From the NCBI GenBank assembly GCA_937960895.1, contig CALCJD010000039.1, positions 1-8,996 on the forward strand: a DNA stretch of 8,996 bases. Reading direction: 5' to 3'. A program made the position numbers and the translations under genes. The DNA is from an uncultured Spartobacteria bacterium (GTDB lineage Bacteria > Verrucomicrobiota > Verrucomicrobiia > Chthoniobacterales > Terrimicrobiaceae). How positions within the stretch are numbered: the stretch's first letter is position 1; every line of letters begins with the position of its first letter. Under the pieces are notes generated by a model that saw only the letters and a list, made by a program, of their open reading frames with translations, was not told the DNA's origin and made no database searches. Shown piece by piece: positions 1-6,891 of the stretch.

Positions 1-52
1 AGACGCCTTCAATTGGTTTGTCTCGTGCGGCTATAGCTTTTGTTGAAATGCT

Positions 53-282
53 CTATTTGGCAAGCTTGCCGAGCATGATTCTGCAAGAGGCAACATAAAT
101 GGCGGCTTCGGAATGCTGGATGGATCGTTCATAATCTTTCAACCACCCAACGCTTCGGGAGGATCTTGAACGCCGGGGCATTGCGCTTGATGATTTCCAG
201 AGAGAGTCCCCGATCGGGATCAAGGAGGCCGTCCTTTGAGCAGCTCGCCGGCATATCCACCAACGGCTCTCATTCGAAACTG
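53..282 (-). pseudogene. Broken C-terminal end of an IS5-family transposase
   Basis: On the minus strand, three reading frames in succession spell the end of an IS5-family (IS427/IS1031-like) DDE transposase. The first frame gives GGYAGELLK (near 261-235, the loop after the second catalytic Asp, with that Asp apparently replaced: AVGGYAG rather than ADGGYAG). The second gives LEIIKRN and LPKRWVVER (about 215-136), which normally holds the catalytic Glu. The third gives KDYERS, then SEAAIYVASCRIMLGKLAK and a TAG stop at 53-55. The usual block FAWLxxxRRL between VER and KDYE is missing. The N-terminal two thirds of the transposase and the left end of the element are absent, so it is inactive. 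Positions 1-52 past the stop would hold the right terminal inverted repeat, which cannot be confirmed without its partner. Recognition rests on recalled family motifs; the frame changes are read directly from the sequence. Confidence 0.85.
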
Positions 283-348
283 TCCAGAAATCGGGGCTCG
301 GCCAGCAATCACGATCTGCCAGGCAACATTCAATCAAGACGGTTCCTC

Positions 349-1593
349 TCAGGAACGCGCCGCCAAGGCGGGAAGATTGCGGATCATGTATGCCTGCAAA
401 GTGCCGGTGATGTCGGAATTAAAAAATGCCGTCCCGCCATCGGGCGAGAGGAAGGGATGCGGGTGGACCTTCGAGGGTCCGAGACGAACGAGCGTCGTCA
501 GGTTCCGCAGTCCGCCTTCCAGCGGCGCATCCAGCTCGGAAAGTTGGATCTTCCAGCCATCCTCGAACAACCCGTCGGAAATCAAACGGCTTCCCGCCTC
601 ATCGGTGGCGAAGTGGTCGATCCGCGGCCCGATCAGCCCTTCGGTCAAATTCCGGCTCGTCCCTCCGGGCGTGGCGGCGCCCAGATGGTCCGAGCTCCGC
701 ACCGGAAGACCTTCGAGCAAACGGACATCCCCCGTCTGCGGACCGGAAAGCACCGTGGCAGCGCCGAGCGCATAGGGCGTGTTCCCGCGCCAGCATTGAT
801 GTCCCCGGCAGTCCTCGCTTTCCAACCTTCCCCACGCCATGGTCCTCAGGTCCATTCCGTCGTCACGGAGAACATGGATGTCGCATCCCGGAGCTGTCAC
901 CAGATGGACACATTTTCCCGAGGCGTCAAAGACCGCGCCATGATTTTCCTGAATCAGGAGATCGCCCAGATGTTCGGGGGAGCGACAATACTGCAGATGC
1001 ATGTTATAGTAGGAAGGACCGTGGAGAATCATTTCCACTGAACCGTCGCAGACGTCAAAAATGAGCAGTCCCGTCTCCGGGTAGTCCTTGGGAGACCCAC
1101 TCAATCGCGTGCCGATTGCGAGCTTTGTGCCATCCCGCCGGATCGTCGCAAGACCGTACAATGGCGCACAGGCTTCCACTCGATGGCCGGGAATCCTTCC
1201 GTCCAAAACGGCGACGGTCGTCCGCTCCCAGGTGGCAAGTTCCAGGCGGCGCAGGAGAATCCGGCCCGGATGGTGGGGCGTTTCGTCGACAAAATAGTAG
1301 ACCCAACGTCCGCAGGGGCTCATGCAGGGAGCCGCCGCGCGCGCCTCGTCGGAAATGGGACGCAGCGCTCCGCCGTCGGCTAGGTCGCACAATTCGTACC
1401 GATGAAGCGGATTCTGATAGTTGCCCGTGTGTTCATCCGCATGCCGGTGCAAAATCAGCTTCGTTCCATCCGGACTGAGCACAGGCGCTTCCGGATAGAT
1501 ATGGGCACTCGGCACAGCCGCATCGGATGTCAGCTCAAACACCTCCTGGCCATTCCTCGCCAATTCTTCCCAGAAATCATCCACCCGTTTCAT
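349..1593 (-). CDS. Oligogalacturonate-lyase-like beta-propeller protein
   Basis: A 414-residue protein with no signal peptide, so probably cytoplasmic. It resembles oligogalacturonate lyases (Pectate_lyase22 family), seven-bladed propellers that split unsaturated digalacturonate inside the cell. Blade-type repeats are visible, such as YPEAPVLSPDG near residue 35, SPCGRWVYYF near 92 and HPHPFLSPDGGTAFFNSD near 377. Candidate metal ligands are the His of GHQCW (about 265) and the two His of VHPHP (377 and 379). In the characterised Yersinia enzyme, as I recall it, a Gln lies three residues before the HxH pair; here it is Ser, so activity or substrate may differ. I chose the ATG at 1593 (MKRVDDFW); a TTG at 1614 would add seven residues, and neither has a clear ribosome binding site. 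Ten cysteines is a high number. A 5-bp inverted repeat (342-356) surrounds the stop. It could also be an uncharacterised TolB-like propeller. Confidence 0.8.
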   Translation of the reverse strand: MKRVDDFWEELARNGQEVFELTSDAAVPSAHIYPEAPVLSPDGTKLILHRHADEHTGNYQNPLHRYELCDLADGGALRPISDEARAAAPCMSPCGRWVYYFVDETPHHPGRILLRRLELATWERTTVAVLDGRIPGHRVEACAPLYGLATIRRDGTKLAIGTRLSGSPKDYPETGLLIFDVCDGSVEMILHGPSYYNMHLQYCRSPEHLGDLLIQENHGAVFDASGKCVHLVTAPGCDIHVLRDDGMDLRTMAWGRLESEDCRGHQCWRGNTPYALGAATVLSGPQTGDVRLLEGLPVRSSDHLGAATPGGTSRNLTEGLIGPRIDHFATDEAGSRLISDGLFEDGWKIQLSELDAPLEGGLRNLTTLVRLGPSKVHPHPFLSPDGGTAFFNSDITGTLQAYMIRNLPALAARS

Positions 1594-1734
1594 AGCCCGT
1601 CCGAAGCGCGCCAATGACGGTTATGACGTACCCGTAACGTCGGGACCCGAAGCTTGCGAAACGGCTCTCCTCGCCACGCGGCGGCCGGAAAAACGATTGA
1701 GAAGGACATCATCGCGACGCTGGACTGAACATGC
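1594..1734. other. Upstream region of the lyase-like gene
   Basis: About 140 bp between the lyase-like start and the first palindrome. I see no credible coding frame, no strong -35/-10 pair for the minus-strand gene and no ribosome binding site. The leader of the lyase-like transcript would lie here if transcription starts near the palindrome at 1736-1751. Confidence 0.4.
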
Positions 1735-1752
1735 AAATTACTCAAGTAATTT
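1735..1752. promoter_or_regulatory. Palindromic operator candidate, site 1
   Basis: AATTACTCAAGTAATT at 1736-1751, extended by one base pair on each side (AAATTACT/AGTAATTT, 8-bp arms around CA). It is the most symmetrical of four related sites in the window and lies in the divergent region between the lyase-like gene and the pseudopilin pair. It differs from site 2 (1894-1909) at only two of 16 positions. The length and symmetry suit a dimeric HTH repressor (LacI or GntR type). The regulator is not in the window, so its identity is unknown. Confidence 0.6.
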
Positions 1753-1829
1753 TCCTGCAAAAGATCGCCCTTGCGAGAACCGGCCTATCCGCCGTCCCCT
1801 GCTTCCAAAATTTTCCTAAAGAAGCTTTA

Positions 1830-1858
1830 AATATCTTCCTTGGCGATATTCCCAAGGA
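1830..1858. repeat. Two overlapping inverted repeats upstream of the promoter
   Basis: AATATC (1830-1835) pairs with GATATT (1845-1850), and TCCTTGG (1837-1843) pairs with CCAAGGA (1852-1858). The two stems cannot form together. They sit just upstream of the -35-like TTGACG at 1868. They could be a second protein-binding site or competing structures; no run of T follows, so a terminator is unlikely. Confidence 0.4.
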
Positions 1859-1867
1859 GAATCCGCC

Positions 1868-1895
1868 TTGACGGAAAGAGGCACAGCCAGATAAA
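1868..1895 (+). promoter_or_regulatory. Predicted promoter for the B-A pair
   Basis: TTGACG (1868-1873, 5 of 6 to the -35 consensus), a 16-bp spacer and GATAAA (1890-1895, 4 of 6 to the -10 consensus). The operator candidate at 1894-1909 overlaps the end of the -10 and the expected start point near 1902, as expected for repression. This would give a leader of about 320 nt before the ATG at 2223. Confidence 0.45.
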
Positions 1896-1909
1896 TTACA
1901 CTAGTAATT
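1894..1909. promoter_or_regulatory. Palindromic operator candidate, site 2
   Basis: AATTACACTAGTAATT, with 6-bp arms AATTAC/GTAATT around ACTA. It matches site 1 at 14 of 16 positions. It lies directly on the predicted -10/+1 region of the plus-strand promoter, which suggests a repressor site controlling the pseudopilin pair. Confidence 0.6.
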
Positions 1910-2060
1910 CCCCCGCAGCCAAGGTCTCAAATGCAGTCCCGCGAGAGCGGCGGCAGGAAAAGCGTCCGGGCTGCCAAATCGGGGCTCTCGCAGTCGGCCC
2001 GCTTGGTCACAGTGGCCCAACCGGGCGGAACAGAGACGTTTGCTCCAATCCGCAACCAAA

Positions 2061-2080
2061 CCGACCGGAGATCCGGTCGG
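2061..2080 (+). repeat. Perfect 8-bp stem-loop in the leader
   Basis: CCGACCGG, loop AGAT, then CCGGTCGG: a GC-rich stem with a four-base loop. No T-run follows (the next bases are CCGCAGCC), so it is not a classic intrinsic terminator. It may stabilise the RNA, act in attenuation or be a protein site. Confidence 0.5.
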
Positions 2081-2175
2081 CCGCAGCCCGCACTCGCAGC
2101 AGGAAAAGAAAACATTCTCGTCCCTTCGCATCAACTGGCTGCGGAAATTCGCCCGACCAACTTCTGCGTCCCTAC

Positions 2176-2195
2176 CGCGGATATTCCAATCCGCG
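2176..2195 (+). repeat. Stem-loop just upstream of the cassette B start
   Basis: CGCGGAT, loop ATTCCA, then ATCCGCG: 7-bp arms ending 27 nt before the ATG at 2223. Its position suggests a possible influence on ribosome access to the first gene of the pair. The only Shine-Dalgarno-like sequence nearby, GGAG at 2205-2208, lies 14 nt from the ATG, which is far. Confidence 0.45.
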
Positions 2196-2222
2196 CCGTA
2201 AAATGGAGCAGCAATTAATCGC

Positions 2223-2672
2223 ATGGAAACGACATCCACACGATCCACGGAACGCCCCCAGACAACCCCATCCGCCCGACGGGGATTTTCCCTCGTCGAG
2301 GTCACCATCGCGATTGGGATTCTCGGTTTCTGCATGATTCCGATCATGGGATTGATTCCTGTGGCGCTGAAGACGGCGCAGCAATCCATGGACCGAAATA
2401 CGGAGGCGCGCATGACACAGACGATTCGCGCGCAGCTTTTGCAGAGCCCGTTCCGCACGCTGGGCAACGGGGCGACCTTCCATTTCGACGTCGATGGATT
2501 TCCCTTGGAAAATTCCGGATACTACGAAGTGACCGCCTCGATCCTGCCGTCCACAAGCCTCCCCGGCCCCCAAACGAACGTTTATCTGCGCACCGCGCAG
2601 TTGGTGATCCACAATACCGCGCGGGGCCAGACACGCACCAACAGCATCCATCTCCCGGACAATGGATACTGA
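2223..2672 (+). CDS. Verru_Chthon cassette protein B, GspI/PilV-like pseudopilin
   Basis: A 149-residue prepilin-like protein. After a 21-residue, Thr/Ser/Arg-rich leader, the class III signal reads ARRG|FSLVEVTIAIGILGF, with the peptidase site after Gly21 and the conserved Glu5 of the mature protein (residue 26). The hydrophobic helix runs to about residue 48. The C-terminal domain is short (about 100 residues) and predicted to be mostly beta. The mature start and the helix ending in IPVALKT resemble minor pseudopilin GspI/PilV and match the family called Verru_Chthon cassette protein B. The prepilin peptidase would be encoded elsewhere. It precedes cassette protein A by 127 bp on the same strand and is probably cotranscribed. 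The ATG at 2223 lacks a well-placed ribosome binding site. Membership of the cassette B family is from memory; the prepilin motif is directly visible. Confidence 0.88.
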   Translation: METTSTRSTERPQTTPSARRGFSLVEVTIAIGILGFCMIPIMGLIPVALKTAQQSMDRNTEARMTQTIRAQLLQSPFRTLGNGATFHFDVDGFPLENSGYYEVTASILPSTSLPGPQTNVYLRTAQLVIHNTARGQTRTNSIHLPDNGY

Positions 2673-2799
2673 CCGGAATCTACCCGCTTGTGTCCCCTGC
2701 GTTTCAGAGCACAAACTTTAACGCCCTCTCTCCGAGACACCGGAAGTCGGAAACGCGTCCACCAATCCCCTCACCTCCCGCACACGATTTTTCCCTGAC
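2673..2799 (+). other. Spacer between cassette genes B and A
   Basis: 127 bp with no gene and no obvious promoter or terminator. It contains two 10-mers, GACCGGAATC (2671-2680, starting on the B stop codon) and AGTCGGAAAC (2745-2754), which recur just past the stop of the A gene at 6499-6508 and 6485-6494. No Shine-Dalgarno sequence precedes the A start; the bases are TTTTTCCCTGAC. Confidence 0.45.
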
Positions 2800-5700
2800 A
2801 TGACCACACCCTCCCCGACTTGGAATGTTCCCGCGAAAGAAACCGGTGCCGCGCTGGTCATCGTGCTTAGCATCCTTGTTCTGATCGCCGCACTGCTGAT
2901 CGCGTTCATGAGTTCATCGCGCAACGATCTTGCCGCGACCGCCGAGTACGCGGCCGGCCAGGAAGCCGCGGCCCTCTCTGAGACGGCAACCAGTTTGGTC
3001 ATGGCGCAGATCCGCGAAGCCACCCTCGCCGGCATCAGCCCCACGGGACAGGGAACCTACGCCTGGGCCAGCCAGCCGGGCGCCATCCGGGTTTGGAACA
3101 ATCAGGGCCAGCCGGCGTCTCCGCATGTGTACAAGCTCTACTCCGCGTCGCTCATGAAAGAGAACGATCTGTCGTTTTTGGACGATGAGATTCCTTCCAA
3201 TTGGCGCACAGAGGCCGCGTCGTACACCGACGTCAACGAACCGGTCAGCCGGAACGGCAAATGGATCTATCCCATTCTGGATCCGGCTGCGATCGGCACC
3301 GTGGTCGGATTCTCCTCCTCCCAGCCCGCCGACAATTCGGTCGCGTGGGACGCCCGGTGCAGCATGCCCGTGCGCTGGATTTACATCGGCCGCGACGGAC
3401 GCATGAGCAATTCCCTCCAACCGGACTCCATCGGACGCGTGGCGTTCTGGACCGATGACGAGACCTGCAAGATCAACATCAACACTGCTTCGGCCGGCGC
3501 CGACGAGTCCCCGATCCGGAGCACCCGCGGGAACGTAGCCGCCGGCCGCCTCGGCGCCAGCTTCTGGAGCATTCCGTATACCGCGCTCATGCAGGACTAC
3601 AACTATGGCGCCGGCAATCCGAGCCAGGACGAATTCCAGCGCTACGCCGGACATCCCGCAAGCGTGAACCTGCTGCCGGTTCTCCAGGGACCCGCCTTCA
3701 CCACCTTGTCTGAAGCCCAGCGTTTGAATGTCCTCCAGGGTCTTTTTGATCTCTTCCCCCGGTACCGCTGGGGCGGATCGGAGAATCAGCGCATCAGCTA
3801 CGGTCAGACGCGCACGAACATTTCCGGAGCCAATCAGAAACAAAGCCGCCTTTACGCGTCTGTGGACGAACTCGCCTTCAGCCCGGGAAAAAGCGGCGAC
3901 TCGCGCGATTTGAACTCCCTGCCGGCGACGGTCAACGGTTCCTCTTTCACCGATCCGGAACGCCTCAATATCTGGCGATTTTTCCTGACCGCCACCAGCC
4001 GGGCTCCGGACACAAACCTCTTTGGCCAGCCCCGGGTGTGCCTCTGGCCCATCAGTGGTGAAGACGATCCGCAGCACCGCACAACTCAGGACAACCTCAT
4101 CGCCTTTTGCAGCACGATCGGGCAAGGCGCAGACGCCCGGGAATATTTTTTCCAGCGGTTGTATCCCTTCAGCCAGACGGCAGACTGGACCTCGTTTCCC
4201 CGCAACAAGGAAATTTTCCATTTCCTCCAGCGTTCGACCGGAGAGGCGATTCCGGGATTCGGTGGAAACTTTGTCACGAAATATGACGTCGCCAACGGAG
4301 GCGTGAGCGGAGAACGGGATCAGATCCTCACCGCCATGTTCGACACGATCCGGATCGCCAATCTCAACGAGACCTTTCCCGGCCGTCCGGCGGGCTTCCG
4401 CAGCTACACGCCGGACGCCCAAACCGTCGGAATCGGCGTGAGCAGCCCCACCTACCCTGGCGGAGCCACCTCGGGCGGCGCCATCGCCGGTGCCGGCACG
4501 GTGTTTCCCATCCTGACCGAATATGGCCGCGGCGCCGGACGCATTCCGGTCGTCTCGGAGCTGGTGCTGCACATGGTCCACCGCGGCACCAGCAACAGCG
4601 ACACCGGCGATATCGAACCGACGAACAAAATCCAAACCGCGTTTCTCATCGAGACCTTCACGCCGACGCTCGGGTACATGCCGTGGACACCGCGAGATTT
4701 TCAGGCGACTTTGACGAGTTCGGTCACCGTGAATTCGGAACTGGTGTTTTCCGCAACCACCAAAACTTCGACCGCTCGAAACCGAGACACCGCTGCGACG
4801 TCCCGTCAGCCGGTCGGCGGCACGAATGGCATCTGGGATCTCGGGGTGTCCCTCCAGAACGAAGAAAGCAAAAACATGGTCAATCTCTCCGGAATCGGAG
4901 TCGTGCAATTCGGCCGCCAATTGTCGCAGGCGATCTCCGCGCCGGATCCCGAAGTCACCGTGGGAGCCGGCACGGTCGAGATCGCTCTGAAAATGTTTGA
5001 TTCCAACAGGACGCCGACGACGTATCAAAACTACACGCTGGATTTTCCGGCCGCCACTGTGCCCCGGCCGGATCCCGTGGTGCCGTCCAACACCAATGAC
5101 GCCGGGGATTGGTTGTTCCGAAACACCGCCAACATTCACCTCATTCCGAAATCGGAAGATGTCATCCGAAGCCTCGTTCCACGGGATGGTGACCTGCGGA
5201 TCATCGCCTACCTCCAGGAGGTTCCCCACCAATTTTTCCGCACCCATCCCGACTTCAACAGCACCAAACATTTCGCGCATTCGGTGCGGTTCCGGAAACT
5301 GGATGGCGGCTGGCCGGGAGACCCAAGCAACCTCAACGACGGAACGACCAACGGCCAGCTGGTTGGTCTGCCGTATCACCGTTCGTTCATAGGGGCAGGA
5401 AACACTCTGCGTATCGAAACCACCGAACCTGATCTTCCCCCGGATATCACGGACCTGGTGGCCCGGGGCTGGGAAGGTGACTGGAACAATGGGGTCGGAG
5501 ACTTCCCAGATGGCGCATATCTCTTCAAACCGGACGAGGGCATGACCAAGGGAGACCCGAACCAGCCGAACTACTTCAATCCCTGGGATTGGACCCAGGC
5601 AACCGGCTTTTACTCCCCCACGCAAGCCATGCCGTCCGCCATGGTCTTCGGCTCGATCCCTTCCGCCGTACGGCGAACCTACCAAGCCTACCGCAACAAC

Positions 5701-6480
5701 AATTTTAATCAGGGCCGTCCGTGGCGAACCCTGCTTTTTTGTCCGAATCCGGATTTCGAAATTTCCGGCTCCGGCACCCAACACTACGGCGCCAACAACC
5801 CTCCGGATTACCTCCTCGCCGATTTGTTCAACATGCCCGTTGTCGAACCGTACGCCATCAGCGAGCCGCTCTCGACCGCCGGACGCATCAACCTAAACTA
5901 CCAAATCCTCCCGTTCACCGGCATCAAACGCACCACCGGCCTGCACGCCGTTCTGTCCGGCCAGCGGGTCAGCGCCATCCCCAACAGCCTCTCACAAAAC
6001 GCCAATCGCGTGACACCGTCCCAGAACGACAACACCCGCATCCACCATGAGATCGACGTCGAGGAAACGCTGAAACAGTTCGAGAGCCGTTTCTCCGCCG
6101 GAAACCTCTTCCGCAGCGCCACCGAGATTTGCTCGATCTTTTACATCCCCGTGGGCCAGACCCTCGCCGGCATCCGCGGATGGTGGGCGAACCACCGGAT
6201 GACGGGGGACAATTTGCGCGAACGCCCCTACATGACGTCCTACCCGCTGCTTACCACCCGCTCCAACACCTTCACCGTGCACATCCGCGCGCAGTCGCTC
6301 GCGCCGGGTAAAGACAAAGTCACTGGAGAATACCGTGGTTCCGCCACCATCGAGCGCTACGTGGACCCGGCGGACGAGCGCCTTGGCTCCTCAAAATCCG
6401 GCGGCGTCAATCCCGACACGCAGTCCCTGGAACCGCTCTACCGCTTCCGGGTGGTCGATACGAAGCGTTTCGCGCCGTAG
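2800..6480 (+). CDS. Verru_Chthon cassette protein A, giant GspK-like pseudopilin
   Basis: A 1226-residue protein. Its N-terminus KETG|AALVIVLSILVLIAA (residues 13-31) is a short leader plus a single hydrophobic helix that lacks Glu5, as in the minor pseudopilin GspK. FWTDDETCKININTAS (216-231) is typical of cassette protein A and recalls the 'DE..xxNxN' strand of GspK. FNMPVVEPYAISEP (1010-1023) followed by STAGRINLNYQ, and the FESRF...FRSATEICSIFYIP block (about 1093-1116), are also familiar from this family. The large middle is predicted to be exported and has no enzyme motif that I recognise. It would be anchored by its N-terminal helix and probably caps or assembles a pilus-like structure together with protein B. 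GspK proteins are about 300 residues, so this is about four times larger. The ATG at 2800 has no ribosome binding site; it is kept because it gives the expected leader length. Confidence 0.9.
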   Translation: MTTPSPTWNVPAKETGAALVIVLSILVLIAALLIAFMSSSRNDLAATAEYAAGQEAAALSETATSLVMAQIREATLAGISPTGQGTYAWASQPGAIRVWNNQGQPASPHVYKLYSASLMKENDLSFLDDEIPSNWRTEAASYTDVNEPVSRNGKWIYPILDPAAIGTVVGFSSSQPADNSVAWDARCSMPVRWIYIGRDGRMSNSLQPDSIGRVAFWTDDETCKININTASAGADESPIRSTRGNVAAGRLGASFWSIPYTALMQDYNYGAGNPSQDEFQRYAGHPASVNLLPVLQGPAFTTLSEAQRLNVLQGLFDLFPRYRWGGSENQRISYGQTRTNISGANQKQSRLYASVDELAFSPGKSGDSRDLNSLPATVNGSSFTDPERLNIWRFFLTATSRAPDTNLFGQPRVCLWPISGEDDPQHRTTQDNLIAFCSTIGQGADAREYFFQRLYPFSQTADWTSFPRNKEIFHFLQRSTGEAIPGFGGNFVTKYDVANGGVSGERDQILTAMFDTIRIANLNETFPGRPAGFRSYTPDAQTVGIGVSSPTYPGGATSGGAIAGAGTVFPILTEYGRGAGRIPVVSELVLHMVHRGTSNSDTGDIEPTNKIQTAFLIETFTPTLGYMPWTPRDFQATLTSSVTVNSELVFSATTKTSTARNRDTAATSRQPVGGTNGIWDLGVSLQNEESKNMVNLSGIGVVQFGRQLSQAISAPDPEVTVGAGTVEIALKMFDSNRTPTTYQNYTLDFPAATVPRPDPVVPSNTNDAGDWLFRNTANIHLIPKSEDVIRSLVPRDGDLRIIAYLQEVPHQFFRTHPDFNSTKHFAHSVRFRKLDGGWPGDPSNLNDGTTNGQLVGLPYHRSFIGAGNTLRIETTEPDLPPDITDLVARGWEGDWNNGVGDFPDGAYLFKPDEGMTKGDPNQPNYFNPWDWTQATGFYSPTQAMPSAMVFGSIPSAVRRTYQAYRNNNFNQGRPWRTLLFCPNPDFEISGSGTQHYGANNPPDYLLADLFNMPVVEPYAISEPLSTAGRINLNYQILPFTGIKRTTGLHAVLSGQRVSAIPNSLSQNANRVTPSQNDNTRIHHEIDVEETLKQFESRFSAGNLFRSATEICSIFYIPVGQTLAGIRGWWANHRMTGDNLRERPYMTSYPLLTTRSNTFTVHIRAQSLAPGKDKVTGEYRGSATIERYVDPADERLGSSKSGGVNPDTQSLEPLYRFRVVDTKRFAP

Positions 6481-6529
6481 GGAGAGTCGGAAACCTGCGA
6501 CCGGAATCAGGATGCCGGCTTGCTCTCCC
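6480..6529 (+). terminator. Possible terminator hairpin after the A gene
   Basis: GGGAGAG (6480-6486, starting in the TAG stop codon) pairs with CTCTCCC (6523-6529), which is followed by TTTCC. The enclosed 36 bases have extra local pairing (CGG with CCG). The T-run is only three long, so this is a weak intrinsic terminator or a 3' stabilising structure. Confidence 0.35.
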
Positions 6530-6891
6530 TTTCCATAAACTTGGGACAATGGTTGCGTGGCTCGAGGGCAACGTCGCCGTCGCGCTGTGCCAACCGGACA
6601 CCTGGCCAGGGCGCCAAAGGTGCGCAAATCCCTGCCCGGCTCGAAGGGCTTGGGGGAAGACCATCGGGAATGCTGGCTGAAAGAATGAGATACATCCCGT
6701 CTGTCGCGATCCTTCAGGGCGCCGCACAAGACCACGTGAGAATCCCGGCCCTCCGGACCGGGCTTGGAGAGGATGGCCCGTCAGGCACACATTTCAGGGA
6801 AACTGACCCTCACGTCGTTGTGACGCGTTGTCCTCATCGGATAAACGTTAGGCCATCCCAAACCACAGATCCGGCTGCCGCCGATGGAATT
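6530..6891. other. Gene-free convergent region, GC-rich and structured
   Basis: About 360 bp between the converging A and PEP-CTERM genes. Open frames exist on both strands, but their products are Arg/Ser/Pro-rich, overlap one another in several frames and show no family motif, so I call no gene. Local hairpins include GTTGC/GCAAC near 6549-6569 and CCCGG/CCGGG at 6744-6762. It could be a dispersed intergenic repeat or a decayed insertion; the C and D members of the cassette, which might have been expected near here, are not recognisable. Confidence 0.4.

Larger units (their letters stand above)
1910..2222 (+). other. Long structured leader of the B-A transcript
   Basis: About 313 bp between the operator and the start of cassette protein B. 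An open frame at 1931-2218 exists, but its product is rich in Arg, Ser, Pro and Gln, has no recognisable motif and looks like a GC-driven frame. The stretch carries two clear stem-loops (2061-2080 and 2176-2195). It is best read as an untranslated leader. Confidence 0.4.

Noticed and set aside
166..1041. A 291-codon plus-strand open frame across the lyase-like gene
   Set aside because: It is antisense to the propeller gene, whose repeated SPDG-type blades are convincing, and it also crosses the transposase remnant.
1931..2218. A 95-codon open frame before cassette protein B
   Set aside because: Composition is biased, there is no ribosome binding site, no motif and no signal peptide; the stem-loops at 2061-2080 and 2176-2195 fit an untranslated leader better.
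2278..2297. Hairpin GACGGGGA/TCCC-T-CGTC inside the start of cassette gene B
   Set aside because: It falls on codons for the obligatory prepilin motif RRGFSLVE and is probably a by-product of codon use.
2914..5784. A 956-codon open frame antisense to the cassette A gene
   Set aside because: Its product is Arg/Gly/Val-rich with no motif, and it lies wholly opposite a gene with clear family signatures. Long antisense frames are common in GC-rich genes with G/C at third positions.
6407..6790. A 127-codon minus-strand open frame (and overlapping frames at 6391-6735 and 6520-6969)
   Set aside because: Overlaps the 3' end of the cassette A gene or the PEP-CTERM gene end, with competing frames of equal quality and no recognisable domain.
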